Assembly (NCBI GenBank): GCA_905250885.1
Contig: CAJNOQ010002748.1
Location: 1-22,835 of the forward strand
Source of the DNA: Didymodactylos carnosus
Lineage: Eukaryota > Rotifera > Eurotatoria > Philodinida > Philodinidae
Length of the DNA: 22,835 bases
Direction of reading: 5' to 3'
The notes under the pieces were generated by a model, which worked only from the letters and a program-made list of their open reading frames with translations, did not search any database and had not been told where the DNA came from. Position numbers and translations under genes: made by a program. Positions 11,201 through 21,303 of the stretch are shown here, in pieces. Position 1 is the stretch's first letter; every line of letters begins with the position of its first letter.

Positions 11201-11356
11201 TAGAAATACAAGTGCATAGCCTCCTTCGGCGATTTGATTTCCAATTCGTAATCGAATTGTACCAACATCCACAATTTGTCCGGTAAAATCGCTTTTCGGT
11301 GCAGAATTAAAACGTGAACCAAATGCATCGAAAGCAGATTTAAATATGTCAACCAT
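5204..11356 (-). CDS. GAK: Cyclin-G-associated kinase (GAK; kinase-auxilin fusion)
   Basis: Clathrin-uncoating cofactor: phosphorylates AP-1/AP-2 mu subunits and brings Hsc70 to coated vesicles (family knowledge). Exons, minus strand: 11356-11162, 10867-10808, 10746-10638, 10571-10432, 10372-10157, 10100-9779, 9104-8894, 8833-8751, 8688-8408, 8348-8212, 8154-8041, 7983-7900, 7845-7734, 7670-7591, 7528-7329, 7265-6957, 6684-6381, 6335-5980, 5919-5818, 5762-5593, 5538-5365, 5308-5204. All junctions are GT-AG and keep frame: 1287 aa (human about 1311). Kinase 34-320: glycine loop IAEGGYALV, Lys65, HRDLK 164-168, DFG 184-186, APE 221-223. PTEN-like domain about 430-590, with HCADGR at 537-542 lacking the CX5R arginine, as I recall for vertebrate GAK/auxilin. 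C2 about 600-725. Linker 730-1190 has clathrin-box-like LLDFD (897) and LLGFD (980), NPF (876) and DPF (1069). J domain 1195-1287 has HPD at 1250. Exon 18 uses the inner of two nearby AGs because only it keeps frame. Confidence 0.95.
9196..9208 (-). CDS. Candidate alternative first coding exon of GAK (auxilin-like isoform)
   Basis: Inside the 674 bp intron between GAK exons 6 and 7, an ATG at 9208 opens MSTS and ends after 13 bases at a good donor (GTAAGC). That is phase 1, exactly the phase needed by the acceptor at 9105, giving MSTSVASNVFSS and then the rest of the protein. The product would be about 944 aa with PTEN-like, C2, clathrin-binding and J domains but no kinase, close in layout and length to vertebrate auxilin (DNAJC6). 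Upstream on this strand lies a short ATTC-type microsatellite (about 9244-9263); no clear TATA box is seen. The exon is only inferred from phase and splice signals. Confidence 0.4.
9678..9778 (-). other. Read-through tail of the GAK kinase exon, possible kinase-only end
   Basis: If the donor at 9778 is not used, the kinase frame continues for 33 residues (starting CKSNNSIRETLLDF) to a stop at 9678, giving a 380 aa kinase-only protein. A minus-strand AATAAA lies at 9606-9601, 72 bases beyond that stop, where a polyadenylation signal would be expected. The donor itself (ATGTAAGAG) is good and its phase matches exon 7, so full-length splicing is still the main model. Confidence 0.35.
10916..11142. 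mobile_element. Small inverted-repeat element (MITE-like) in GAK intron 1
   Basis: GAK intron 1 (10868-11161) is 294 bp while most other introns in this gene are near 60. The excess is a unit with imperfect terminal inverted repeats: left GACTAGGCATTTACCGGTGG at 10916, then TTATAACCGA; right end, reverse complemented, GACTAGATATGCACCGGTTA. Inside is a second inverted repeat: CTGAGTTTTG at 11011-11020 pairs with CAAAACTCAG near 11042-11051. The sequence CAAG flanks both sides and may be a target duplication. There is no coding capacity. The superfamily is not assigned. Confidence 0.6.
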
Positions 11357-13364
11357 AACTTATATTAAAAAAATAGAAAAAAATATTAATAAAAACGGAA
11401 TTTACATAGTTTTTGTGAGAATAATTGAACAGAAACAAATAAAAACTATTATCTAAACTAAAAAATATGCTTAATATTTACGCTGGTGACACTATAAGAT
11501 AGGTATGATCTCAGAAACTGAACATAATTCACCGAGTTTTAATGCTTGCTAGCATATTTTTTAGAGGTTAAGATCTAGCCTTAAGAGCTTTGGACGAATA
11601 TATTGCTAATATAACGAATATATCACTAATATATTACTTTTCAACAAAAATATCAGACAGTTTTCAGATCGAATTTGTTTTGTTGCCCATTTTGAAATAC
11701 CAGTGTCTAGAATGCCGTTCAAAACTGAATATTTAGGAGCACTGGTATATTAATCAATTTGAATTTATCTATAGGGGAAAATATGTAAGCGAACGAAAAT
11801 GCTTATTTCATCTTATCACTCTTTTTTCTCTGCTTTTTGCCATGTGATTTTTCATACAAGAAAATACCAGTCAGCACTAGAAATAAAGCACATATGCCTA
11901 TATATGTCTTCATTCTGTTTAATCATACAATCTCTTCCATCGTATTCGGGATGTATAGAGAAAAAAACCTTTAATAGAAACAATAACTATGGATTTTAAT
12001 TAAAGTAACGGATTAACGACATTGAAACATAAATACTGAAATTTTAGAAAAAAATATAATTCAAAAATATTTGAATCAGAGATTTGATTAATGAGAAATA
12101 TGAACACCAATATTTCAGTATGAAAATAGACAACAAAGAAAAGTGTATAGACAAGTCAGCTGCTGTGTATTTTTTATCAGACTCAACAAATTCATCCTCT
12201 GCGAACAGATTGTTAAAAGTACTAAAGAAGAAATCTGTAAATTTAGTTTTTCACTATGGTGGATGAACAAGGAAAAAGAAAGAAGATATCTAAGAACCCG
12301 AGAACGAAACTCTTAAGCATTATACTGTTCTTCATGTGTAAAATCTATCACAGAAAATACTTCTTAGGCTTTGTCTCAGTTCTAAGAAACAGATGTGACG
12401 GAAGATAAGCAAAGCAAAATATAAAAATTCTTTCACATTCAAAGCACTATTCTTTTATTAAGTTCATTTGAATTGATAGACGTTAGTTTGTATAAAACAT
12501 GTATTTCTTGTAAAACTAATGCAATTGATTAATTTTCATTTTGATTCACCATTAACGTTCCTTAACCAAATTCAGTTCGTACCACCATTTGTAATTGATC
12601 AGTCCATACGATCAAGGATATCAATTGTTTTTTTGGCCAGCAGAGACAGTTAAAATTTTGACGGAAAGAGTGATTAACGAAAAAACAAGTTTTTTTTAAC
12701 TTATGGCGTAACAAGGATTGTTTTGACCCTTAGGCAAGTCTCTCATTGCGTAAAAGAAAAGGTTGGACAACATTTTTCCATGATGGAAAATGATAACCAA
12801 AAACCGGACAGAAAGTCAAAAAGTTAGGGAGGGACTCTCGTAGTTAGAGGAAAATAAAGAGTTAGTTTGTTAAGTTTTAATAAATTAAATATGTTCAAGC
12901 TTAATGGTTGTTTTGTTGATTGTACTGAACCATATTCAATTTTCGTTCGATCAATTAATTTAATTATACTGGATATCGATTGATGAGTGTTCCAATACAA
13001 CAATATCTATCGGAATAAAAGAAATGAAACTTTCACCCGACAAGAGCCATTTGCTTGTTTGACTTGGTATTTTAAATTCATTGCTTTCTTTTGACTAAAT
13101 AATTCATTTAATTTCGAATATGAAGTTTATTTTTATCCATTGTAAATATTTAAACTTATAAAGTTCATTATTCAATTTCCCATAGATTGTGATGATTTTT
13201 TTAACGTATGACTCGCCATTTTCATTTTCCATAGATCTAATTTGATACGTGCTCTAGTTAAATATTTTGTCAATCAGTAATGAATTGATTTTTAAAACGG
13301 TTCCAGTTGTTTTATCATATGTTTTAATAATACAACAAAAACTGATCATGAGGTCAAATTGAAT
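11357..13364. other. Intergenic, GAK upstream region
   Basis: AT-rich, no recognisable gene. It must contain the GAK promoter next to 11356, but no TATA or initiator motif stands out. A 60-codon frame at 12084-12266 (contains KKKSVNLVFHYGG) begins without ATG and has no family resemblance. Confidence 0.4.
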
Positions 13365-13610
13365 ATGAATCACCTGGACGTTTCGTTCGTCGTCAAATTG
13401 AAAACGTCAGTATCAACCCTCCAAAAGTTTGTTCGTAGTCCTAATAAAGACTGCCTCATCGATATCAACTTGACTGGACGAATGAGTCTGGTGGATGAGT
13501 TTTACGCATACGAGGGTATAATACTTATATAGACAACATCTTCGTTTGTTTAAGACTATAATTGTTTTCTAATAGACTTGTCAATTTTTTGTCTTGTGAA
13601 TTTGACATAA
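13365..13610 (+). CDS. Possible two-exon small gene, unrecognised
   Basis: An ATG at 13365 opens a frame (MNHLDVSFVVKLKTSVS...) of 55 codons. At 13516 there is a plausible donor (GTATAA), and 60 bases later an acceptor ending in TAATAG at 13575. Splicing gives exons 13365-13515 and 13576-13610 and a 61 aa product ending in CLVNLT. The intron length matches the two real genes. I recognise no family. It could equally be an eroded exon of an older gene or chance. Confidence 0.22.
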
Positions 13611-14566
13611 ATTGTTTATTTCCAGTCCATCATTATACACCGCCAATCAGTACTAGCCATTTGAAGTTTATTGAAATTCCATTGAGTCTATTTTACATCA
13701 CCGTTTATTAGCAAAAGTTTTTGTTAACTAATTATCAATTCAATAGGTTTAGTTGTAAAGATTTTGAATACACTATCATAGTGAACGTTAAAAAATATTA
13801 ATTATTTCAGTTTAGAAGATCTTGAAAATGTATAACATAATATAATAACTCGTTTTTCGAATTTTTCAAGAATGAAAATATTGATTATCATATACTAAGC
13901 TTAATGAGACAAATTTAACAACAAATAGTATGACTGACTGACATTAATATCGGAATTTGATCATGATACGTTAAAAATATTAGAATGAAGACGAAAATGT
14001 TACACCGCTACTTCACCGCCATCCGAATAATTGAATGCTTGATTACAACACATTTAGTAATAGATCCAAAACAGATGTAGATCCATTTTTAACTTCTATA
14101 TCTGAAATAAACAAGAACAAAATCTACAAGATAAATAGATTCAAAGCATTTCACCTTTTTCATGCTGATCTAGAACTACATTTCCTATGTCCGACTGTGA
14201 GCAAGAGTACCTTTTTTTTTCTATAATGAGGGATTTACACTTTTTCCGTTTCTTATAGACGTTCAAGAATTAGTTCTCTTTCATTTTTACATCATTGTCC
14301 ATCTGTTCAAACATTTTTACAATTGAAGGAAGTAGAAGTCAACAGAAATGATCAGCAACTATATATTTTCTAATAATATAAAAGAATAAGAAAACAAACA
14401 CAGTCATAACACAAAATCACTGTTTTATATCTTAACTTGGCTATACTAAAAACAAGCAAACGTGTGTAAAAATACAGTGTAAATAAACATCAACAACAAT
14501 AAAAATAATTCTCTGGAAAAAACAATGGAATATCAAATATAATGAAAAATTTAACTCACCATTACG
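13611..14566. other. Intergenic and probable DBT 3' UTR
   Basis: AT-rich sequence without supported genes. The part just below 14567 should be the DBT 3' UTR; an ATATAAAA-like element on the minus strand near 14420 is a weak polyadenylation candidate, and no exact AATAAA was found close to the stop. Confidence 0.4.
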
Positions 14567-16916
14567 TTATTTAGTGTTAATCATCATCATCATGGGATTT
14601 TCTAAGTACGATTTTAACTTATTCGAAAATCTTGCCATTGTTGCACCGTCAATGACACGATGATCAGCTGACCAACTTATTGACATCATGTGACGAAATT
14701 CAACATCAGGGTAAGAATCTTCATCATCGTCACTAGATGAAGACGAGTCATCTAAATTTTCGGGTGCACACGGTTTCAGCTAAAGAACAGAGAGATAAGA
14801 GATGACACGAATATCACGAATAAGCTACGCTACTTACGCTGATTTTTCCTAGTGCCCCAATAGCTACTTCGGGTATCACTAAAATTGGTACAGCATATGT
14901 TCCGCCGATCTAAAAAAATAAAAATAGATTGCAACTTCATTTATAATTTAGAGTAGAAATTGACACATACAGCTCCAATATTTGACAACGAAAATGTTCC
15001 ACCTTGCATATCCTCATTTGTTAATTTTCCTTGATATCCTTGCTGCTGTAGTCTAGTTAATTCCAAAGCAATATCCTGAATCGATAATAATTGCACATTT
15101 TTAATATTTGGAACAAGTAAACCATCACGTGTATCCATTGCAACTCCAATATTATGTGCTGCCTAGAAATAGAACAAAAGTAAAAAACGAGCAAAAATTC
15201 AGACTATTGTTCGTACCTTATAGGTAATTGTCTCACATTTAGCATCGACGTGTGCATTCAATATTGGATATTCCATTAGTGCGAGAGAACAAGCCTAAAT
15301 AGGTAAAAAGAAAACCGGTGAAAGTACAAAGAATTTTTTTTTATTAACAACAATGTGTGTGATACTTTAATAATAAATGGCATATAAGATAATTTTAACG
15401 TTTTCTTCTCTTGTTGATATAATTTTTTTAGTTTTTTTCGTAATTTTACTAATTCGGTCATATCATAATCATCGCAATAAGTAAAATGTGGGATAGTATT
15501 GGCTTGAGTCATTGTTTTAACCATGATTTTTTTGATGCCTTTGATTGTTTCATGACGATCTTCTTTCGCCGGTTGAGTTTGAACTGTAGCAGTGGGACTC
15601 ACAACAGTACGTGTTGGCGGTTGCACAATCGGTTGTTTAACAGTTGAAGGAGATGGAGGAATTATAGGCATCGGAGTTTGAATAGTAGCTAAAATTGAAA
15701 AGAAAAAATATTTTCAGAAAGTTACAGAATGGATGGATTACAAAACAGCTTTCGTACTCATTTCTAGGGAGTTTTCAAAAACACCAACAAAATTCTTATA
15801 ATCTACTTTTAATGACTCCCAAGTGACAGATAAACTATTTACTTGTTGGCGGAGCGGTAGTTGTTCCAGTTGACGGTAATCCTACTTTTGTTTTATCAAA
15901 ATTCAGCACATCTTCTTTTAAAATTCGATAGTCTTTTCCTGTACCTTGCACATCGTTCAACGAAATCTGTAATTAAGAAAAAAATAAGCAAACAATAAGT
16001 TTGAATAAGAACGTATCTATTACACCTGTAAATCCTTAGCTAATCGTCGAACTGCTGGTGTAGCAAGTACTTGCGGTGTTGGAGTGAATCCCGTTGATGT
16101 TGAGGAAGAACGATCTTCACTAGTATCATCTTGAACAATAGCTAAAATAAAAATAATGTCTTTGAGAGCTATGTCACTTCTACAAAAGTTGTTCATAATG
16201 ATCAAGAAACAAAATTGTTTCTTACGTGTATGATGTAATTGTTGTGTACCATCTTGAGTGAGTTGTATGTCGATCAATGGTTCACCAACATTTGCCGTTT
16301 CATTAATCTGATGATAAAGTTTCATTACTTGACCGTCATACCGACATGTAATTGTTACATTGGCTTTATCACTCTGAACATCACATATTTTATCAAATTG
16401 TTTCACATGATCTCCAACTTTCACATACCTAAAATGATAAGTTAATATTTTTACCAAGAATTCAAAATATAAATTTTCGTTTTGGACAAAGAACCAGTGC
16501 AAACTTCGTTAATACTTATTTTAAGTACAATATCTTCTAATTCCGAAATTAGGGCTTTATTTTACTTACCATTCTTTAATTTCAACTTCTTTTATTCCTT
16601 CTCCAATATCGGCTAGTTTAAATGGTACAATATTTGACGCAGTAACTACTGCCTTGAGTAGTGACGATAAAGAGAAATTACGCTTGATTGTCGTTTGCAG
16701 TAGATTGGTATATGAATAAGATATATAACTTAGTGGACCAGTGTATAACGAAGAAACCTACAACAAAAACTCAACAGTTGAATGTGTTTAAGTAATGTAT
16801 GAGTCAATTATATTTCTTACCAAATTTTGATTTGTAGACAAATAACGATTCCGTTTGAGTAACTCATTCAGTAATTTTCGATAAACTAGAGCTCGACAAG
16901 AATTTCGAGCAAACAT
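14567..16916 (-). CDS. DBT: Dihydrolipoamide branched-chain transacylase E2 (BCKDH core), mitochondrial
   Basis: E2 core of the branched-chain alpha-keto acid dehydrogenase in the mitochondrial matrix; moves the acyl group from E1 via lipoyl-lysine to CoA in leucine, isoleucine and valine breakdown. Exons, minus strand: 16916-16821, 16757-16570, 16428-16226, 16141-16026, 15966-15843, 15688-15366, 15294-15217, 15162-14971, 14909-14838, 14779-14567; all GT-AG and in frame, 534 aa (human about 482). The N-terminus is rich in Arg, Ser and Leu, like a mitochondrial presequence. Lipoyl domain about 75-152, with the DVQSDKA motif and lipoyl Lys116. E1/E3-binding domain 187-224 ([11 protein letters not shown], then [13 protein letters not shown]). 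A Pro/Thr/Gln-rich linker follows. The catalytic domain from about 290 contains [20 protein letters not shown] and [11 protein letters not shown]; His504 and Asp508 are the expected catalytic residues. Odd: an acidic-serine insertion at about 470-489 in the last exon. Confidence 0.96.
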
Positions 16917-18051
16917 TTTTAGTCTAAAACAGTTTTCAATAATTATGCAATACTATTTGGGAGTCAAAGCATCGTCCAAACATATTTTATGCTGCGCAAA
17001 ATACTTGATCAGTATTGCGAGAAATCCCGTTACACGTTTATTCTACGTATAACAGGTCAATAATACTGTATTAAGAAGTTCCACTTAGAGATTTTTGTCG
17101 AAGTTACAGAGGAATCCTAACAAGATAACAATTATTGACATTTTATGAGGTCTTCTATTATTCTTTAGTTATGAAAGTAACTCTCTAACCGTCACTTGCC
17201 CGTTATTTTTAGCAGCGGTATAAACTGACTACACACTGTTAAAACAAGTGTAGCATCATCTTTATTGAAGTCCAATAACTAGCAGAGACCGAAATGGGTC
17301 GGATCTGGGTCAAATAAAAAAATATTTTGGGTCCCGTTCGGGTCACCAAAAAAAATTTCAATTTTTCATGCGTTTTTCTGCGAAAATCGAAAGTTACACC
17401 TCTTTTTTATAGGTACCAAAAAACTTTTTGGGAGTTCATTCAAGTCAAGAAAAAAATTTCGAATAAGCCTAGAACTAGTTTTATTCACGAAAAGTGAGAG
17501 TTAGCAAAGGTCTTCGACCTGTAGTATCAATGACTCGAGCCAAACTACAAAAATGAAATAGGGAAAAGAAAAAGAAATAACACAGAAAAACATAAGAAGA
17601 AAAAAGAAACTAGAGTATGCAACATAGACATAAAGAAACGATGAAAATAAACAGAGATAAAATAACGTTAAAGAAAACAACTAATACAAGTTTATTTTGG
17701 CTAGGAACATGGGTCCAGTCATATTAGTTTGACCCGACTCAGTCTCTGACATCCAGTACTATAATGTTAGAATAACAATGTGATTTTAAACCTAATGAAA
17801 AAAACATAGTAAAATAGTGGCATCACTTTCCGATTGACCAGATCTCTAGCGGATTCAGCCAGCAAGTGGTACGAACGATCGCTCATACATCTGGAGTAAA
17901 AGAATGATTTTTGCCCAGTAGAACTGCTTTAAAAAATTGCGTTTCTATGGCGACCGCACGTACCTCATACTTTCCTTACGTACTGCATGTACCTAAGAAA
18001 AATCCTGAATCCACCACTAGACCAGATATTCATCACTACCGGTTTTACAAC
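16917..18051. other. DBT upstream region and inter-element sequence
   Basis: Apart from the hAT-type element at 17283-17748, nothing coding is visible. The DBT promoter should lie just above 16916; no core promoter motif is evident. Confidence 0.4.
17283..17748. mobile_element. 466 bp hAT-type element related to the 2658 copy
   Basis: Left end CAGAGACCGAAATGGGTCGG at 17283; the right end, reverse complemented, is CAGAGACTGAGTCGGGTCAA. Both resemble the CAGAGATC...CGGGTC ends of the element at 2658. The 8-mers outside (ATAACTAG and ACATCCAG) agree at only 5 of 8 bases, so the copy is older or the duplication has eroded. The interior is AT-rich with no coding potential. Confidence 0.65.
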
Positions 18052-18532
18052 TAGACCTGTGCGCCAGTTGGAAAATCGGTGGCGGTGAGTAACACAAGTT
18101 TTCCGATCCATCGCGGCGGCGGAGACCCCTCAAAAGATTTTCCGCCTTCGGCGGCTAAAAAGAATTGTTCAATCGGTGGATACAAGATTTAGATGGCAGA
18201 GGCGTATTGAAACAGTGAGTTTTTTCACAAGCTGAAGGGAGACTTATCTCTGGGTCAAGACTGTGACTAAGTCTGGGGCTTATAAACTAGCTGTATAGAA
18301 ATAATGTATACGATGGTGTATATGCGTTCGTATACGACGGTTAAGCTTCCTCTTCATGTGAATGTGGCTAATTACAATATAACTTCCTGTTTTTCTAATT
18401 TCTCATGACTTTTTTAATTTCAAAACTTTTTCTATCAACGCAGGATAAAACACGTTTGTATTTTCAGCATCAATAAAAATTTCGACGGCTTCTCCAAAAA
18501 TCCTAATTAGTCATCGGTGGCGCACAGGTCTA
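18052..18532. mobile_element. 481 bp hAT-type MITE, TIR TAGACCTGTGCGCCA
   Basis: Fifteen-base perfect terminal inverted repeats (TAGACCTGTGCGCCA at 18052; TGGCGCACAGGTCTA ending at 18532). The flanking 8-mers TTTACAAC (18044-18051) and TTTGCAAC (18533-18540) match at 7 of 8 positions. Inside are GC-rich stretches (GCGGCGGCGG near 18113) and a hairpin CCGCC-ttc-GGCGG near 18151. No transposase. Confidence 0.8.
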
Positions 18533-19827
18533 TTTGCAACATGCAAGAGAAAACATATGCAAAAAAACGGGAGTTGTAGTCTTTCATGCCATCAAGTAAC
18601 TGATGCCAGAAAAAAAGGGCAAAGACTCAACAATAATCCCTGACTACTACACACAAAATTCAGAAAACTGATCTCCGTCTTTGAGATGATGCCACGGTCG
18701 TCATTATATTTTAGTCCCAAGCCTGATATAATATCAGGGTAAATGTATGACTTTATCAGACTAAAAGTATAACAGTGTTGCGGTTAAACCGTTGCAGTAA
18801 AGTTGTTGTATTGCTTTACTTTTACTGTAGCACTACTACAGTTTTACAGTGATATTTTTAGGTATAACAGTTTAATCATACACTAATTCTTCATTTATTT
18901 CTCTTTCTCCTCTTTCAATACTGCCTCGATGACTGGTTTAAAAACTAATCAATGGAAATCAGCATTTTGCTCTCTACACTTCGCGTCAATTGGCTCAACA
19001 AAAACTTTTTAATGAATTGGGAATGGGTTAATTTCGACAATTGTCATTGATATTCAACTCATTTGGTCTGCAATCTGTTGACTACAGCAGTCTACTTTAT
19101 ACAAATCCGAATCATCTTTTTCTTATGCAATATTCTTCGAAAACTATGTAAATCATAGATAAGGAACACAGTGGTGATGGCTTCCATTCTTATCAATCGA
19201 GAATCACACACAACTCAGAGGACGACTTGTTTCTCGGCACTTTAAATTGTGAATCTATAAACTTTTTTTCCAACTAAGCAACGTAGCCCCGACTGCCCTT
19301 GGTTGACTGACGTGATCTGTCTACAAGATAAAAAATTTACTAGATGACCGCGACCCACTCTTCAACCTTCAGTCTTCAATACAGCAGAATAATATAGTTA
19401 CTTATTGCTGACAACATCGTGTCTCTAGAACGTGATACTCATTTGAACATGTTAATCACAGCGATCAACTTAAAAATTGGTGAAAATCCAAAAGTTTTCT
19501 GGAGCTCCCAGGCTCCTCAAACGGTGTTATAGATTCATAATGATTGATTAAGTTTTTTGATACATTTTCTACGCATATTTCTTGATTCTATTCATTTCCA
19601 CAGCGGCACTTGCCATTTAGATAATTATTGTTTCCAATTTATGAAGTATCCTGCAGTGGCTTTCTCCGTTGAACTTTTAACTTCTAGTATTCACCTTTGA
19701 AGATATACAGTTTGCATTCAAGAATAATCTGTGTTAGTTCTGTTCTACGTAAATGCAATAATGTTTATCGTTTATTTCTCCTCTCTTTTGCTTGGCCTAT
19801 TTACGAAACACGTCGTCGATTTTTCCA
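18533..19827. other. Gene-poor stretch
   Basis: No gene or clear domain in six frames. The palindromic patch near 18709-18855 is described separately; the rest is plain AT-rich sequence. Confidence 0.4.
18709..18855. repeat. Nested palindromes, probable element remnant
   Basis: Contains CCTGATATAATATCAGG (perfect around a single central base) inside TTTTAGTC...GACTAAAA, followed by GCGGTTAAACCG and an end-like GTTTTACAGTG. The GTATAACAGT motif occurs twice in the same orientation. This looks like debris of a short inverted-repeat transposon; no ends or duplication could be fixed. Confidence 0.3.
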
Positions 19828-20060
19828 CACTGTAAAAAAACCGCACGCTTTAATCATTTCAACCTGACGGTTTAACCATCAGATAACCTGACTCTTAAAA
19901 CGTCAGATTATGAATCATCCTTTAAAATACAAGTCCAGCCTGACGGTTTTTGACGCTTTTCCCGTCAGGTCGGATAAGTCATCTGCGACTGAATAAACAA
20001 AAAAAATCCGACGCTTAAGTAGTCAGGTTATGCAACCTGACGGTTTAAGCGTCGGGTTTC
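19828..20060. repeat. Hairpin-rich repeat block A (CCTGACGGTTTAA motif)
   Basis: After CACTGTAAAAAAACCGCACG the block holds successive hairpins built on CCTGACGGTTTAA. Positions 20008-20029 (CCGACGCTTAAGTAGTCAGG...) pair with 20034-20055 around a 4-base loop. Another imperfect hairpin spans about 19861-19910. Related CCTGACGG and GTCAGGT units lie at 19936-19972. The start looks like a transposon end, but no matching right end was found. Confidence 0.55.
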
Positions 20061-20923
20061 TCTCATCAAATGTTTTAAAATGAATTATTCTTTCTTTTAT
20101 GTTTAATGTTTTATCATTAACTTCACAGAAGCAAAGATTGGAACTAAAAGTTAATTTTTCAATTAAAATACATAAAAACTTAGCAGTAGAAATAATGTGT
20201 TGCATACTGGACAAGGAAGGTTGTTAATCACAAACTAAATATTAAATTAGCTTTTTTCGAAATATTCAGAGAAGTCAGATGCAAGATAGCGGAATCTACC
20301 ACCTTAATCATCAAGTAGGAATGATAACTTTGCACATTTTGTAACTCTCAGATTAGTTCACGGCACCTTAGAAAGAATAGCAACCTGTCGAATCGTTGAT
20401 CCTTAGAGTACACATGTCAAAGAATAACCTGAGGAATCACACAGGAGTCACAAGGTAAAATATGAGGAAATCGCTGGTTGTTTTATAACGAGTTCAAGCA
20501 CATATTTCTGCAAGTCCCGATTGGCAAACAAATCAGAGTATAAACTTCTGTAGTTTTATTACAACAACGTTAATGTTGTGAATATAACTTTTATAAAGAA
20601 AACAATAGAACAAGAAAAAAGTAAACAAATATTACAGAAAAAACATCAATAATTACATAAGTATTTAATATTTTAGATTAAATAAAGATTCTAATTAGAA
20701 ACTCTTTATCGTTCTCAGTTGTTTCAAGAAATTCGTCGTTTTTGAGATAAATACATTATTATGGGAAAGGTGGCATCGTTGTGAAATGTAAAATGTATTT
20801 ATTTCAAAAATAACGAATTTCTTAAAGCCTTCCTTCAGCCATTCCTTAGCAAAGTGTGCCTTTTCTAACTCAAACCCTGTCCACTGGCTATTTCATTCCC
20901 CAATACAAAATCATAGAAAGGTT

Positions 20924-21112
20924 TGAAACGTTCAAACCTGACATTTTTGTAACCGAACGGTTAAAACGCCACGTCAACATGACGTTTTAACCGTTTGGGT
21001 ACAAAAACGTCAGGTTTGAACGTTTCATATTGACCTGGCGTTTTAACTGTCAGATTAGAACGGATAAAACGTCAGACTTAAAAATGCGTCGGGTTCTTCA
21101 GGTCAGGTTCCT
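20924..21112. repeat. Hairpin-rich repeat block B, with a 104 bp near-perfect palindrome
   Basis: Positions 20924-20974 (starting TGAAACGTTCAAACCTGAC) are nearly the reverse complement of 20980-21027, leaving almost no loop; only a few mismatches interrupt the stem. Degenerate units (ACCTGGCGTTTTAAC, AACGTCAGACTTAAAAATGC, AGGTCAGGTT) continue to about 21112. The CCTGACG core is shared with block A about 1 kb away. Confidence 0.6.
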
Positions 21113-21118
21113 AACAGA

Positions 21119-21303
21119 TTCTTACCCAATCTTGAAAAATCTTAGTAGTGTAATCTTAGTAAGATTTTAGCAAAATCTTAAAATTTTCGGGTCTCACGAT
21201 CTTAGTAAGATTTATCTAAGATCTTTGACAAATGTAAGCGAAATCTTATTAAGATCTTAATAAGATTATTCTAAGATCTTAGTAAGATTCGAGTAAGTTT
21301 CTC
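21119..21303. repeat. Cluster of AATCTTA/TAAGATT palindromes
   Basis: At least eight AATCTTA or TAAGATT units occur in about 185 bp, several joined as palindromes such as AATCTTAGTAAGATT (21153), GATCTTAGTAAGATT (twice) and AATCTTATTAAGATC. The two outer ends are weakly inverted (CTTACCCAATCTT at left, AAGATTCGAGTAAG at right), so this may be a foldback-type short element. Isolated relatives (AATCTTATAAAAATCTTAC) appear near 22189. Confidence 0.55.

Noticed and set aside
14035..14226. 63-codon plus-strand frame
   Set aside because: AT-rich, ends in a poly-T run, no domain, and overlaps the likely DBT 3' region.
16239..16445. 68-codon plus-strand frame
   Set aside because: Antisense shadow of the DBT lipoyl-domain exon.
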